From contig DIHK01000018.1 in assembly GCA_002420115.1 (NCBI GenBank), forward strand, positions 148,117 to 212,116: DNA of 64,000 nt, in the 5' to 3' direction. The translations under genes and the position numbers were made by a program. Origin of the DNA: Nitrospira sp. UBA5698. Lineage in GTDB: Bacteria; Nitrospirota; Nitrospiria; Nitrospirales; Nitrospiraceae. Positions within the stretch are counted from its first letter, which is position 1, and each line of letters starts with the position of its first letter. Shown in pieces: positions 36,401 to 44,907 of the stretch. The notes below the pieces were generated by a model. That model was not told where the DNA came from, did not search any database, and saw nothing but the letters and a program-made list of their open reading frames with translations.

Positions 36401-36530
36401 ACCAAGGATACGGCTGGTTCGCTGCAAGACCAGCGGGAACGGAAGTTGTGTACAAGCTCTACGCGGAGAGCTTTAACGGGGAAAACATCCGAATCGGTTA
36501 CAAAAAGAAGCCCAAGCCCTCGTCACGAAC
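36401..36530 (+). pseudogene. Degraded duplicate of the pgm 3' end
   Basis: Bases 36401-36530 match pgm 35514-35650. The phrases GGCTGGTTCGC, GGAACGGAA, TGTGTACAAGCTCTA and GAGAGCTTT occur in the same order and spacing, and many differences fall at third codon positions. Small insertions or deletions near 36408 and 36480 break the frame, and no start exists. It begins 8 nt after the toxin stop. It is therefore a relic of a phosphoglucomutase gene, not a new gene. Confidence 0.85.
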
Positions 36531-36564
36531 AGATCGGCTGCTCCCACTTGATCCCCCTTAATTC

Positions 36565-37356
36565 ATGAACAAGGATGCTCCACGCTGGCCCCTTCCCAAG
36601 CACGACTATTGGTCCACGCCGTTTGCTGAGTCGTTATTGCAGCACCTCGACCTTCGACCAGGCCTACGAATCCTCGACATTGCCTCAGGCCATGGGATCC
36701 CCGCCTTCTATCTTGCCGAACAGATTGGTCCTACTGGTGAAGTACTGGCCATTGATATGAGCGCCGGACAGGTCGCTCGTGCGAAGGCTATTCAAGGATC
36801 GGAATTGCCATGGCTCCAGTTCGAGTGCATGGACATGCGTTCCCTGCGTTCCGATCTGCCAACGTTTGACCGCATCACGGGAAACCTCTCTGTGATGTTC
36901 TTTCGCCCGAACCGGTTCCAGACCGTTCAGGGATTAGTTGAGCACCTCGCACCAGGAGGCCAACTGGTCCTGACCTTTCCATCATATGGAACGTTCGATT
37001 CACTATGGCAGAGCGTGGATCAAGCAATGGCTCAGCAAGGACTGATCAAGGAGCGGGAACGATTCCAGGATTATCTGAAAGAACGTCCGTCAGCGCAGGA
37101 TGGACGATGCTGGCTTGAGCAACTCGGCCTGGAACGAGTTGGAGCCTTTGAGTACCCGCTTGAAGTGAAGACTGGCGCTGGCCAGGAATTCCTCTATCAT
37201 CCGCTCCTGCGTGGCGGCTTTCTGGATGATGTGTACGAATGTTTCGAGAATCAGTTTCTTGCCGAAGCGTTTATGAAACAGATCTCCGAGGCTATCCAAG
37301 GCTTTACTCCACTCATTGCCCAGCGTTGTGTTCTCTCTGGATGGAACAAGAGTTGA
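36565..37356 (+). CDS. Class I SAM-dependent methyltransferase
   Basis: The 263-residue protein has the Rossmann methyltransferase core: motif I ILDIASGHGIPAFYLAE near residues 34-50, an acidic residue in LAIDMSAGQV, then MDMRSLRSDLPTFDRI and LAPGGQLVLTFPSYG. It is like UbiE/Methyltransf_11 members, whose targets are small molecules; the acceptor is unknown. A helical C-terminal part of about 90 residues follows. There is no ribosome site before the ATG. It converges on lipA with only 2 bp between the stops. Confidence 0.8.
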   Translation: MNKDAPRWPLPKHDYWSTPFAESLLQHLDLRPGLRILDIASGHGIPAFYLAEQIGPTGEVLAIDMSAGQVARAKAIQGSELPWLQFECMDMRSLRSDLPTFDRITGNLSVMFFRPNRFQTVQGLVEHLAPGGQLVLTFPSYGTFDSLWQSVDQAMAQQGLIKERERFQDYLKERPSAQDGRCWLEQLGLERVGAFEYPLEVKTGAGQEFLYHPLLRGGFLDDVYECFENQFLAEAFMKQISEAIQGFTPLIAQRCVLSGWNKS

Positions 37357-37358
37357 GT

Positions 37359-38294
37359 TTACACTGAAGGGACTTGCTGCTCCGCATGATAGGAACTTCT
37401 CACCAGTGGGCCTGATTCAACATGGGCAAAACCCATCGCAAGACCGTCTTCTTTCAGCAGTGCAAACTCAGAGGGATCGTAGAATCGCGCAACGGGTAAA
37501 TGATCCCTCGTCGGCTGGAGATATTGGCCAATGGTGATGATGTCGCAATCGACGGCTCGAAGATCTCGCATCACTTCGCGCGCTTCATCGAGCGTCTCGC
37601 CCATTCCCAGGATCAAACCTGATTTCGTTTTCATTCCATGCTGCTTTGCCCGCGCGAGCAAGTCGATGGACCGTTGATACTTCCCTTGCGGGCGAATCGA
37701 TGGGAAAAGCCGCCTTACCGTTTCAATATTGTGGTTCAGAATCTCTGGCCTCTCCGCACAGACCATTGCAAGCGCTTGCGCGTTGCCTTCGAAATCAGGA
37801 ATCAACACCTCGATCGTACAGGTGGGATTCCGTTGTCTCGTCTGCCTGATTGTTTCTGCAAAGACCGAGGCCCCACCATCCGGTAATTCATCACGATTGA
37901 CCGACGTGATCACAGCATGACGGAGGTCTAGAGCTCGTACGGCTTCTGCAACACGATGTGGTTCATTTACATCCACCGCAAGTGGTCTTCCTGTCTCTAC
38001 CGAACAGTAGTGGCAGCGTCTCGTGCAGATGTCGCCGAGAATCAAGAATGTTGCCGTACGGGCATTCCAGCATTCCCATCGGTTGGGACAACGAGCCTCT
38101 TCACAAATGGTATGCAGCTGAAGCCGTTCCATGGTCTGCTTGATATCGAGATAATCAGGACCGGTCTTCGCGGTAACCTTAAACCAAGTGGGAAGTCGAG
38201 GACGGTCGTCAGCTGATGGCTGATGGCTGATGGCTGACAACCGGGGGGCGCTCGCAGACGAGGCCCGGAGCTGATCGAGAGGGACAAAGCTCAT
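37359..38294 (-). CDS. lipA: Lipoyl synthase LipA
   Basis: It inserts two sulfurs into octanoyl chains on lipoyl domains. The 311 residues show both Fe-S sites: the auxiliary CEEARCPNRWEC and the radical-SAM CTRRCHYCSV. Also seen are VITSVNRDELPDGG, NHNIETVRRLFPSIRP and YLQPTRDHLPVARF. The N-terminus (residues about 10-35) is odd: it includes SAISHQPSADD, encoded by a tandem 7-bp repeat of intergenic type. lipB is not adjacent. Start ATG 38294 has a weak AGG site; the next gene upstream ends 6 nt before it. Confidence 0.95.
   Translation of the reverse strand: MSFVPLDQLRASSASAPRLSAISHQPSADDRPRLPTWFKVTAKTGPDYLDIKQTMERLQLHTICEEARCPNRWECWNARTATFLILGDICTRRCHYCSVETGRPLAVDVNEPHRVAEAVRALDLRHAVITSVNRDELPDGGASVFAETIRQTRQRNPTCTIEVLIPDFEGNAQALAMVCAERPEILNHNIETVRRLFPSIRPQGKYQRSIDLLARAKQHGMKTKSGLILGMGETLDEAREVMRDLRAVDCDIITIGQYLQPTRDHLPVARFYDPSEFALLKEDGLAMGFAHVESGPLVRSSYHAEQQVPSV
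38212..38237 (-). repeat. Tandem 7-bp repeat inside lipA
   Basis: GCTGATG is repeated three times without interruption, followed by GCTGA. The period of 7 rotates the reading frame, which yields the low-information peptide SAISHQPSAD. It lies in the variable N-terminal extension and not in the catalytic part. Confidence 0.9.
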
Positions 38295-38300
38295 GGCTAG

Positions 38301-38663
38301 TTACCTAGTAGCGCGCGACGCAAACCACTGTCTGAGTCTCTCAAAGAAACCCAATGGCTCCGGCTCTGCCTGTGGCGGGTCCGTATATTCCACCCAGAGT
38401 TCCTGAGAACCCAGATAGACACCGTTGCGGAAGCTCCGTTGCGTCTTGAGTTGTCGGTAGCCTTGAGCCTGTAAGGTCTGGATCAAAACCGTGAGTGCGT
38501 CATCCTGAGACGGGTGGACCTCTGTTGCAACGCGAACAGCTTCATACCTCAAAACGGCCCGATAGCCCTCACCTGCCTGCTCAAACTCAACCGGACGGCT
38601 AAATCCCCGCTCTCTATCATCCAACCCGGCCAGTTGATGTTTGTCAAAGCCAGCCTGCGCCAT
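38301..38663 (-). CDS. Unknown protein, 120 residues
   Basis: This soluble-looking protein opens MAQAGFDKHQLAGLDD and has a predicted alpha/beta core (YRAVLRYEAVRVATEVHPSQDDALTVLIQTLQAQGYRQLKTQRSF) and a basic, aromatic end. The strand-helix pattern recalls small domains of unknown function found near radical-SAM or lipoylation genes. It sits between a helical protein and lipA; all three have junctions under 7 nt and are probably co-transcribed. No family is named. Confidence 0.65.
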   Translation of the reverse strand: MAQAGFDKHQLAGLDDRERGFSRPVEFEQAGEGYRAVLRYEAVRVATEVHPSQDDALTVLIQTLQAQGYRQLKTQRSFRNGVYLGSQELWVEYTDPPQAEPEPLGFFERLRQWFASRATR

Positions 38664-38666
38664 GAC

Positions 38667-39032
38667 TCATGCTAAGGCCCGGTAGACAGCCACCAGATCA
38701 CTGAGTGCAAGGGTCTTGCTCTTGAGGACAGCGCGCTCGCCCTGAATAGCCTCACGGGTCTTAGGATCGGCCACACCGAGTTTCAAACAAGACGCGCCCA
38801 AGTGCAAGATTCGATCACACTCATCGGCGAGTTTCCGTTTCACGACGGGATTGACCGACAGAATATCCATCAGTTGTCGGCGAGTCTCATCCAAATGCTT
38901 CTGCAATTCCGAGTCCGGATAATCTCTCCGAGCCGCTTCATCAAAGCAGCGATCGAGATACTGCGCCAGAAACACATAGAGACGAACGAGTGCCGCAGCA
39001 ATATCAGTTTGATCGTTGGCTGAGACAGGCAT
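38667..39032 (-). CDS. Unknown helical protein, 121 residues
   Basis: It is a soluble, mostly helical, charged protein (YVFLAQYLDRCFDEAARRDYPDSELQKHLDETRRQL) with no membrane segment or signal. The start ATG 39032 has a strong AGGAGAGGAG site. Its stop is 3 nt before the next ATG, so the pair is coupled. It lies between the Rieske gene (48 nt upstream) and the 120-residue unknown. No family is recognised. Confidence 0.65.
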   Translation of the reverse strand: MPVSANDQTDIAAALVRLYVFLAQYLDRCFDEAARRDYPDSELQKHLDETRRQLMDILSVNPVVKRKLADECDRILHLGASCLKLGVADPKTREAIQGERAVLKSKTLALSDLVAVYRALA

Positions 39033-39080
39033 GCGTGACTCCTCTCCTATAGCTCATGAGAAAATCCAGAAAGCAATGCG

Positions 39081-39392
39081 TCAGGGTTCAAGCAAAACGG
39101 TCACATCATTTCCTTCGACCTTCACCTGATAGGCCTCCACCTTCGCGGATGGATTGTTCACGCAAGCACCGGTCGTCACATTGAATCGCCAGCCGTGCCA
39201 GGGGCAAGTCACAACCTGACCGTCCAACTCTCCTTCTCCCAGCGGCCCTTCTCGATGGCAACAGGTATTATTGATCGCGTGGATTGTCCCATTCACATTG
39301 AAGACAGCCAGTGTCTTCCCGTGAGTCTCCGCCACAATCCCATGTCCTGGCTTGATATCTGCGAGCGCCGCAACCCGTACAAACTCCGGCAT
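39081..39392 (-). CDS. Rieske [2Fe-2S] ferredoxin
   Basis: This 103-residue soluble protein contains one Rieske domain with both halves of the cluster site, CCHREGPLGEG (Cys-x-His) and TCPWHGWRF (Cys-x-x-His). It resembles the NirD and dioxygenase-ferredoxin type more than the membrane cytochrome bc Rieske, because no membrane anchor is present. It probably passes electrons to an oxygenase or reductase not encoded nearby, or serves the desaturase two genes away; that link is speculation. GGAGGG stands 5 nt before the ATG. Confidence 0.88.
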   Translation of the reverse strand: MPEFVRVAALADIKPGHGIVAETHGKTLAVFNVNGTIHAINNTCCHREGPLGEGELDGQVVTCPWHGWRFNVTTGACVNNPSAKVEAYQVKVEGNDVTVLLEP

Positions 39393-39416
39393 GTCTTCCC
39401 TCCAACGTCAGCGCGA

Positions 39417-40292
39417 TCAATTGTCGCTGAACGGCTGCTTGATTTTCTTAAGCAAACTGTCGATCGATGAACCGCTGTTCCCAGTCCCCTTGAGCTCATC
39501 CGTGAGTTTCTTCGCAATCTCCCGAAACGCAACGGCTTGCGGAGAGGCCGGATCGGCCACCACGATCGGATGGCCGGTATCTCCACCATCGCGAATGGCG
39601 GGATCAATCGGAATCCGTCCAAGGAACGGGACGCCGACTTTAGCCGCAGCCCGTTCGCCACCTCCATGTGAAAAGATCTCCGTCCGTTCGCCGCAGTGGC
39701 CACACACAAAGTAACTCATGTTCTCGATGATGCCCAGAAGCGGGACATTCACCTTCTGGAACATCGCCATGCCCTTTCGCACATCGTAGAGCGCAACTTC
39801 TTGAGGCGTCGTCACGGTAACCGCCCCGGCTAACGGAACCATCTGCGACAAAGAGAGCTGCACATCGCCAGTCCCTGGTGGCAAATCAATCAACAAATAA
39901 TCCAACTCTCCCCAGAGGACATCTCGGAAGAACGCCTGCAAGTACTGGTGGACCATCGGACCACGCCACACCAGCGGGGCTTCCTCGGGCACCAAAAACG
40001 CCATGGAGATAAGCTTCACCCCGTGATTTTCCACCGGAACGATTTTGCCATCCTTCTGCTCAGGACCAGTGGTGCTCCCCATCATCATCGGAATATTGGG
40101 GCCATACAGATCGGCATCCAATAGACCAACCTTTGCACCGGCGGCCGCTAGCGCACAAGCCAGATTCGCGGCAACCGTGGATTTCCCGACGCCTCCTTTC
40201 CCACTGCTCACTGCGATGACGTGTTTAACTCCTGGGATCAAATTATCTTTTGCCTGGGGCTGCTGTGCCCCATGGCCATGCTCATCAGCCAT
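39417..40292 (-). CDS. mrp: Mrp/ApbC-family P-loop ATPase, Fe-S carrier
   Basis: It is expected to bind and hand over Fe-S clusters. I start at ATG 40292 (MADEHGHGAQQ) with GGGAG about 9 nt upstream; the longer frame to 40427 is unlike the family. The 291 residues carry a deviant Walker A (SSGKGGVGKST), YGPNIPMMMG, DLPPGTGDVQ and a CGHCG pair that binds the bridging cluster. The N-terminal DUF59 domain of longer Mrp proteins is absent. The neighbouring Rieske and LipA are Fe-S proteins, which fits. Confidence 0.92.
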   Translation of the reverse strand: MADEHGHGAQQPQAKDNLIPGVKHVIAVSSGKGGVGKSTVAANLACALAAAGAKVGLLDADLYGPNIPMMMGSTTGPEQKDGKIVPVENHGVKLISMAFLVPEEAPLVWRGPMVHQYLQAFFRDVLWGELDYLLIDLPPGTGDVQLSLSQMVPLAGAVTVTTPQEVALYDVRKGMAMFQKVNVPLLGIIENMSYFVCGHCGERTEIFSHGGGERAAAKVGVPFLGRIPIDPAIRDGGDTGHPIVVADPASPQAVAFREIAKKLTDELKGTGNSGSSIDSLLKKIKQPFSDN

Positions 40293-40702
40293 ATTTATTC
40301 TCCCATCTGAATTGTACTCGTCATTCACTGTGCTCAACGACAGGGCAATCGAGTCACCATGACACGCACACTTCATTATCATAAACGATGGAATACGCAA
40401 AATAACATGGGCCGGTCGGACTATCATCCCAGTGCCGACCAGCCCACAGGGGTCATGACGGTTGGGGAGCCTTCGGCAAGCTCAGTCTCGATCCAGAGTG
40501 ATATCGAGGGGTCGAGGAATGAATCCTCCTGGACCACATCTCTCGTGAAACGTCACACGAGAAGCGCGTGTCGCTTCGGCTCAAGACGCTTCACGAGGAA
40601 CATTTCACGTTTCACAAACGACACATATTGTTGCAGCAACGTATGGCTGGTTGGTGTGGAGACGTTCAGGAATACGGCAGGCTAGACAGCCTGCCGTGAG
40701 AG
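40293..40702. other. 410-bp intergenic region with several hairpins
   Basis: No gene is supported; a 108-codon plus-strand frame (40359-40685) has no ribosome site and is made largely of repeat sequence. Visible are GGTCGG/CCGACC around 40413-40441, the inverted repeat GTGAAACGT (40545-40553) / ACGTTTCAC (40607-40615), an inner hairpin GAAGCG (40561-40566) / CGCTTC (40572-40577), and the hairpin listed next. It contains the mrp promoter and the 3' end of the desaturase transcript. Confidence 0.5.
40674..40697 (-). terminator. Hairpin after the desaturase gene
   Basis: ACGGCAGGCT and AGCCTGCCGT pair perfectly around a 4-nt loop, 5 nt beyond the desaturase stop. There is no T tract on the minus strand, so it may be a processing or stabilising structure instead of an intrinsic terminator. 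Confidence 0.5.
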
Positions 40703-41566
40703 TCAAAAGACCGAGGGATCAAGCCTGCGTAGATTGGTGGCTAAACCAGCCAGCGACAGCGCGTAGATGATCCATTTAGAGGGATCGAAGTTGTACCACT
40801 GTGGGCCATTCCGGTAATCCCGGGCGTAGGTGTGGTGGTAGTTGTGATAGCCCTCGCCGAAGCTGATGAAGGAGATCAGCCAGCTGTTGCGACTACTGTC
40901 CTGTGTCCCGTGGGGTTGACTGCCGATCATATGGCAGAGGGAGTTGATGGTGAAGGTCGAGTTGAGAACCATGAACATCCGGAATAAACCGCCCATGAGG
41001 AGTCCGCTGATACCGCCCAGGACGGTGCCATGCCACCAGAATCCGACACAAAAGGGAATCACCAGGCCGGAGAGGACGATCGGCCAGTAGTACTGATGTT
41101 GCCAGAGAATGACCGGATCGCGGCGCAGCCGGATTTGGTATTTGCCGATGCGATACGGTGTTTTATAAAAAAGCCAACCGCAGTGACTATGCCAGAATCC
41201 CCTCGTTGCATTGTAGGGGTCTTCGTCCGTGTCCGTGCGGGCGTGATGGCGGATGTGGTCTGCGCCCCAAACCAGCGCCGAGTTTTGCAGTGCCCACCCG
41301 CCGGCGATCAAGGCCAGCCGCTTGACCCAATTCGGGCAGTCAAAACTCTGATGCGCCACCAACCGATGATAGCCGACCGTAATCCCCATCCCCGTCACGA
41401 TGTACATGACGAAAAAATGCATCCAGTCAAACAGCGTATAGCCGATATAGTAGCCGTAGAGGGGAACGCCAACAATCGTGGCGGTGGCGATCGCACAAAA
41501 AAGGAGACAGGTGCCGTAGGAAAATCTTACTGTCAGGGGCTGGACGATCTGTTCTGTCTTGGCCAT
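40703..41566 (-). CDS. Acyl-CoA / fatty acid delta-9-type desaturase
   Basis: It introduces a cis double bond in fatty acyl chains using O2 and an electron donor, at the inner membrane. I start at ATG 41566 (MAKTEQIVQ) with GAGAGGA upstream. The 287 residues contain four hydrophobic helices and the three histidine boxes of the membrane di-iron desaturases: HRLVAH, HIRHH and HNYHH, with GEGYHNYHH typical of the acyl-CoA type. No reductase gene is adjacent; the soluble Rieske at 39.1 kb is a conceivable but unproven donor. Confidence 0.9.
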   Translation of the reverse strand: MAKTEQIVQPLTVRFSYGTCLLFCAIATATIVGVPLYGYYIGYTLFDWMHFFVMYIVTGMGITVGYHRLVAHQSFDCPNWVKRLALIAGGWALQNSALVWGADHIRHHARTDTDEDPYNATRGFWHSHCGWLFYKTPYRIGKYQIRLRRDPVILWQHQYYWPIVLSGLVIPFCVGFWWHGTVLGGISGLLMGGLFRMFMVLNSTFTINSLCHMIGSQPHGTQDSSRNSWLISFISFGEGYHNYHHTYARDYRNGPQWYNFDPSKWIIYALSLAGLATNLRRLDPSVF

Positions 41567-41764
41567 GTGTCCTCTCGCTGATAACCAAGCTGAGGTCCAC
41601 CATGGCAAACAGGCTCCGGTGAACGTGTTGCGGAGGCCGTACTCTAGCGAAACCGGTTCCTGTTTTCAACCGGTATGTGGGCACAATCGATTCCCGGATG
41701 CCTTGCGTGACGATGGCTGGAGTATACTGACAGTGAACGCCAGAACAACCTCCCGGGAGCAGAC

Positions 41765-44710
41765 ATGACGATGACTCCGTCTGTGTTCGACGCAGCAGTA
41801 CTCCGAATCGGACAGCATTTGGCCCAGTTATCGGCCGGTCGCACTCCGACCATCTTCGACAGTCACTGGTGGTCACACAGCGTAATCAACCTGGCGATGA
41901 AAGATCCTACATTCAAAGTCCAGCTGTTCCGCTTCATCGATGTGCTCCCTTCCGTCGCCTCGGATCAGGCTGTCGTACGGTTGGCGGAAGAGTACTTTGG
42001 AGCGCTCCACGGCCAGGTATTCGGACTGCAATGGGGCCTCAAAGCATTGGCAGCGACAAATGTGGGGGCCGCCATCACGGGGAAAACTATCCGCCATCAG
42101 GTCGAGCAGATGGCCCGAACCTTCATCGCCGGGAGCTCGGTGGAGGAAGCGCTCCCTGTCCTGGCGAATCTCTGGAAAGATGGTCGTGCCTGGTCGGTGG
42201 ATTTGCTCGGCGAGGCCACAATCAGCGACGTCGAGGCCGACCGGTACCGGGATCGATGCCTCGAGGCCTTGAGCCACTTGGGCCGGACTGTCGACATGTG
42301 GCCATCAATGACGCAGTTGGAACGGGATCATCTTGGCTCTCTGCCGAGGGCGCAACTCTCCCTGAAGATCTCCGCATTGACCTCACGGTTGGACCCGATA
42401 GATCCCCTCGGCACCTATCGAACCGTGGCGGCCCGGTTGCGCCCGATTGTGGAACAGGCGGCGGCCCAGGGATGCGGGTTGATCTTCGACATGGAGCAGG
42501 CGGAGACGAAGACCTTACTGCTCGAGTTGTTCCGGAACCTGTTTGACGAACCGGCGTTTCGGACATTTCCCCATGCCGGCGTCGCGATGCAAGCCTATCA
42601 TCGGGAAACCGAACAGGACATTCGATCTCTCATCATCTGGGCAGAACGACGGAACTGTCCGATCACAATTCGGCTGGTGAAGGGAGCCTATTGGGATGCG
42701 GACACGGTGCACTATCATCAGGCCGGGTGGCCAGTCCCGCTGTTCGAACACAAGGCAGAGACCGACACGAACTATGAGGCCCTTGTGCCCTTACTCCTGG
42801 GCCACCGGCAGATCATCCGCCCGGCGTTCGGCACACATAATCTGCGGACATTGGCCGTCATCGAAGCGATGATGGACGCGCACCGGTGCAGTCCTGAGAC
42901 GGTCGAGTATCAGATGATTTACGGGATGGCGGAACCATTTCAGCATGCGATGGTCACACATGGCCGGCGCGTGCGATTGTATGCACCCGTCGGCCGGTTA
43001 CTCCCGGGGATGGCCTACCTGGTCCGGCGATTATTGGAGAATACCTCGAACGAATCGTTTCTACGGAAAGAGTATGTGGAGTCACAATCGTTGGCGACCC
43101 TCCTTGCCCCACCGGTTGTCCCCGCTTCTACCTTGCCACACTCTAGAGAACGCAATTCGTTTGTCAACGAGCCGCACAGCGATTTTTCCCGGCAGGAAGT
43201 CCGTACGGCGATGCAGACCGCAATCGACCGGGTACGAACCGAGCTGGGACGGACCTGGCCGGCAAGCATTCGAGGGAACCAGCTGACCGGCTCCCTGATG
43301 GCATCGCGTAATCCCGCGCGGCCTGATGAACTCGTCGCGACCGTTCAGGCGGCATCACCGGCCGACGTAACTGCCGCGGTAGGCACTGCCGTGACAGCAG
43401 GCGTGGCTTGGGGGAGACGTCCCGCAGCGGAACGGATCGCGGTACTGCGGCGTGCGGCTGGCCTCATGCGCCAACGCCGGTACGATCTGGCCGCCTGGGA
43501 AATGTTCGAAGTCGGAAAGCCCTGGCGGGAGGCCGACGCCGACGTGGCCGAAGCCATCGACTTCTTGGAGTTCTATGCTCAGCAGATGACACATCTCAGT
43601 AAACCGCTGCGACTCGGACAGTATCCAGGAGAACTCAATCAGCGATGGTATCGCCCGCGTGGGGTGGCTGCCGTCATCGCTCCATGGAACTTTCCGTTGG
43701 CGATTCCAGCCGGCATGATCAGTGCCGCACTGGTGACCGGTAACTCTGTACTCTTCAAGCCCTCCGAGCGCGCATCCCTGTTAGGAGTTCTATTGACGGA
43801 CCTATTCCATGAAGCCGGCGTACCGGCCGACGTCTTGTATGGTCTCCCCGGCGGCCCTGAGATCGGACGGGCATTGTCCGAGCATCCGGAGATCGGCACA
43901 ATCGCCTTCACCGGATCGAAAGATGTAGGTCTAGGGTTATGGGCTAGCGCAGCGACCATCCAGCCCGGTCAAACCATGGTGCGTCGGGTGATCGCGGAGA
44001 TGGGTGGCAAAAACGCCATCATCATCGACGATACGGCCGATCTCGACGAAGCCATCGCCGGCGTGGTCGCCTCGTTCACGGGCTACGCGGGACAGAAGTG
44101 TTCGGCCTGTTCCCGCGCCATCGTATTGAACAGTGTCTATGACCAGTTTCTTGCACGGCTCCGTGAGGCCGTCATGAGTCTGAGGCTGGGTGATCCCTGC
44201 GATCCCGGCACGCAAGTTGGTCCCGTGATCGATGACCGAGCCAAGCGGCGCATCGAGGAATTCATCGCGCGGGGTATGGCAAGACATCGGGTAATCGTCC
44301 GCCGGACCACGGAGGGAGCGGGGTGTTTCGTAGGCCCAACCGCGTTCGCCGACGTCCGGCCTGACGATCAATTGGCGCAGGAGGAAATCTTCGGTCCGGT
44401 GCTCGTGATCATGAAAGCCACGACCATGGTAGAAGCGCTGGAGATGGCCAATGCGACCCAATACGCCCTGACCGGCGGGATCTACTCACGCAGTCCGGCC
44501 AATCTCGCCATGGCTCGAGAGCAGTTCGATGTGGGGAACCTCTATGTGAACCGCCCCATCACCGGGGCCCTCGTTGCTCGGCAACCCTTCGGAGGACACC
44601 GTTTATCAGGGGTCGGTGCAAAAGCCGGTGGGGAAGACTACTTGGCCCAATTCATGATCACCCGCATCACGAGTGAGAATACCCTCCGTCGAGGATTCGA
44701 ATCGACTTAG
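41765..44710 (+). CDS. putA: Bifunctional proline dehydrogenase / P5C dehydrogenase
   Basis: It oxidises proline to glutamate in two steps, passing electrons to quinone through FAD and then to NAD. The 981-residue length fits PutA without an N-terminal ribbon-helix-helix domain, so it should not repress its own gene. The proline dehydrogenase barrel covers about residues 120-440 (LSLKISALTSRLDP; RLVKGAYWD; YAPVGRLLPGMAYLVRRLLENT). The aldehyde dehydrogenase covers about 500-970 (APWNFPLAI; GSKDVG; catalytic Cys in GYAGQKCSAC; EEIFGPVL). GGGAG precedes the start. A dispersed repeat begins 2 nt after the stop. Confidence 0.96.
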   Translation: MTMTPSVFDAAVLRIGQHLAQLSAGRTPTIFDSHWWSHSVINLAMKDPTFKVQLFRFIDVLPSVASDQAVVRLAEEYFGALHGQVFGLQWGLKALAATNVGAAITGKTIRHQVEQMARTFIAGSSVEEALPVLANLWKDGRAWSVDLLGEATISDVEADRYRDRCLEALSHLGRTVDMWPSMTQLERDHLGSLPRAQLSLKISALTSRLDPIDPLGTYRTVAARLRPIVEQAAAQGCGLIFDMEQAETKTLLLELFRNLFDEPAFRTFPHAGVAMQAYHRETEQDIRSLIIWAERRNCPITIRLVKGAYWDADTVHYHQAGWPVPLFEHKAETDTNYEALVPLLLGHRQIIRPAFGTHNLRTLAVIEAMMDAHRCSPETVEYQMIYGMAEPFQHAMVTHGRRVRLYAPVGRLLPGMAYLVRRLLENTSNESFLRKEYVESQSLATLLAPPVVPASTLPHSRERNSFVNEPHSDFSRQEVRTAMQTAIDRVRTELGRTWPASIRGNQLTGSLMASRNPARPDELVATVQAASPADVTAAVGTAVTAGVAWGRRPAAERIAVLRRAAGLMRQRRYDLAAWEMFEVGKPWREADADVAEAIDFLEFYAQQMTHLSKPLRLGQYPGELNQRWYRPRGVAAVIAPWNFPLAIPAGMISAALVTGNSVLFKPSERASLLGVLLTDLFHEAGVPADVLYGLPGGPEIGRALSEHPEIGTIAFTGSKDVGLGLWASAATIQPGQTMVRRVIAEMGGKNAIIIDDTADLDEAIAGVVASFTGYAGQKCSACSRAIVLNSVYDQFLARLREAVMSLRLGDPCDPGTQVGPVIDDRAKRRIEEFIARGMARHRVIVRRTTEGAGCFVGPTAFADVRPDDQLAQEEIFGPVLVIMKATTMVEALEMANATQYALTGGIYSRSPANLAMAREQFDVGNLYVNRPITGALVARQPFGGHRLSGVGAKAGGEDYLAQFMITRITSENTLRRGFEST

Positions 44711-44711
44711 C

Positions 44712-44831
44712 AGGATGCTGAAAAATACCGCCAGCGACGCTCTCACATCGCTCAGAGGCTCAACGTACCGAAGCGTACGCCTCGCCCCTTCGCTCGCTGC
44801 GGCCTTGCTGGACAGCCTTTTTGAGCATCCT
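44712..44831 (+). repeat. Dispersed 120-bp palindromic repeat, copy 2
   Basis: The ends AGGATGCTGAAAAA (44712-44725) and TTTTTGAGCATCCT (44818-44831) pair in 13 of 14 positions. Inside are GAGGCTCAACGTAC, GTACGCCTC and the 33-bp block shared exactly with copy 1. A further AGGATGCTC follows 3 nt later. It sits between the converging ends of putA and the gene at 44908. Confidence 0.85.
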
Positions 44832-44907
44832 GACAGGATGCTCAGCGTTCATATCGCACGGAACTTTTCGGCCATCTTATTGGCATCAACCGATTTTCCG
44901 TAGACTA

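Noticed and set aside
40359..40685. 108-codon plus-strand frame between mrp and the desaturase
   Set aside because: It is built from inverted repeats and lacks a ribosome site.
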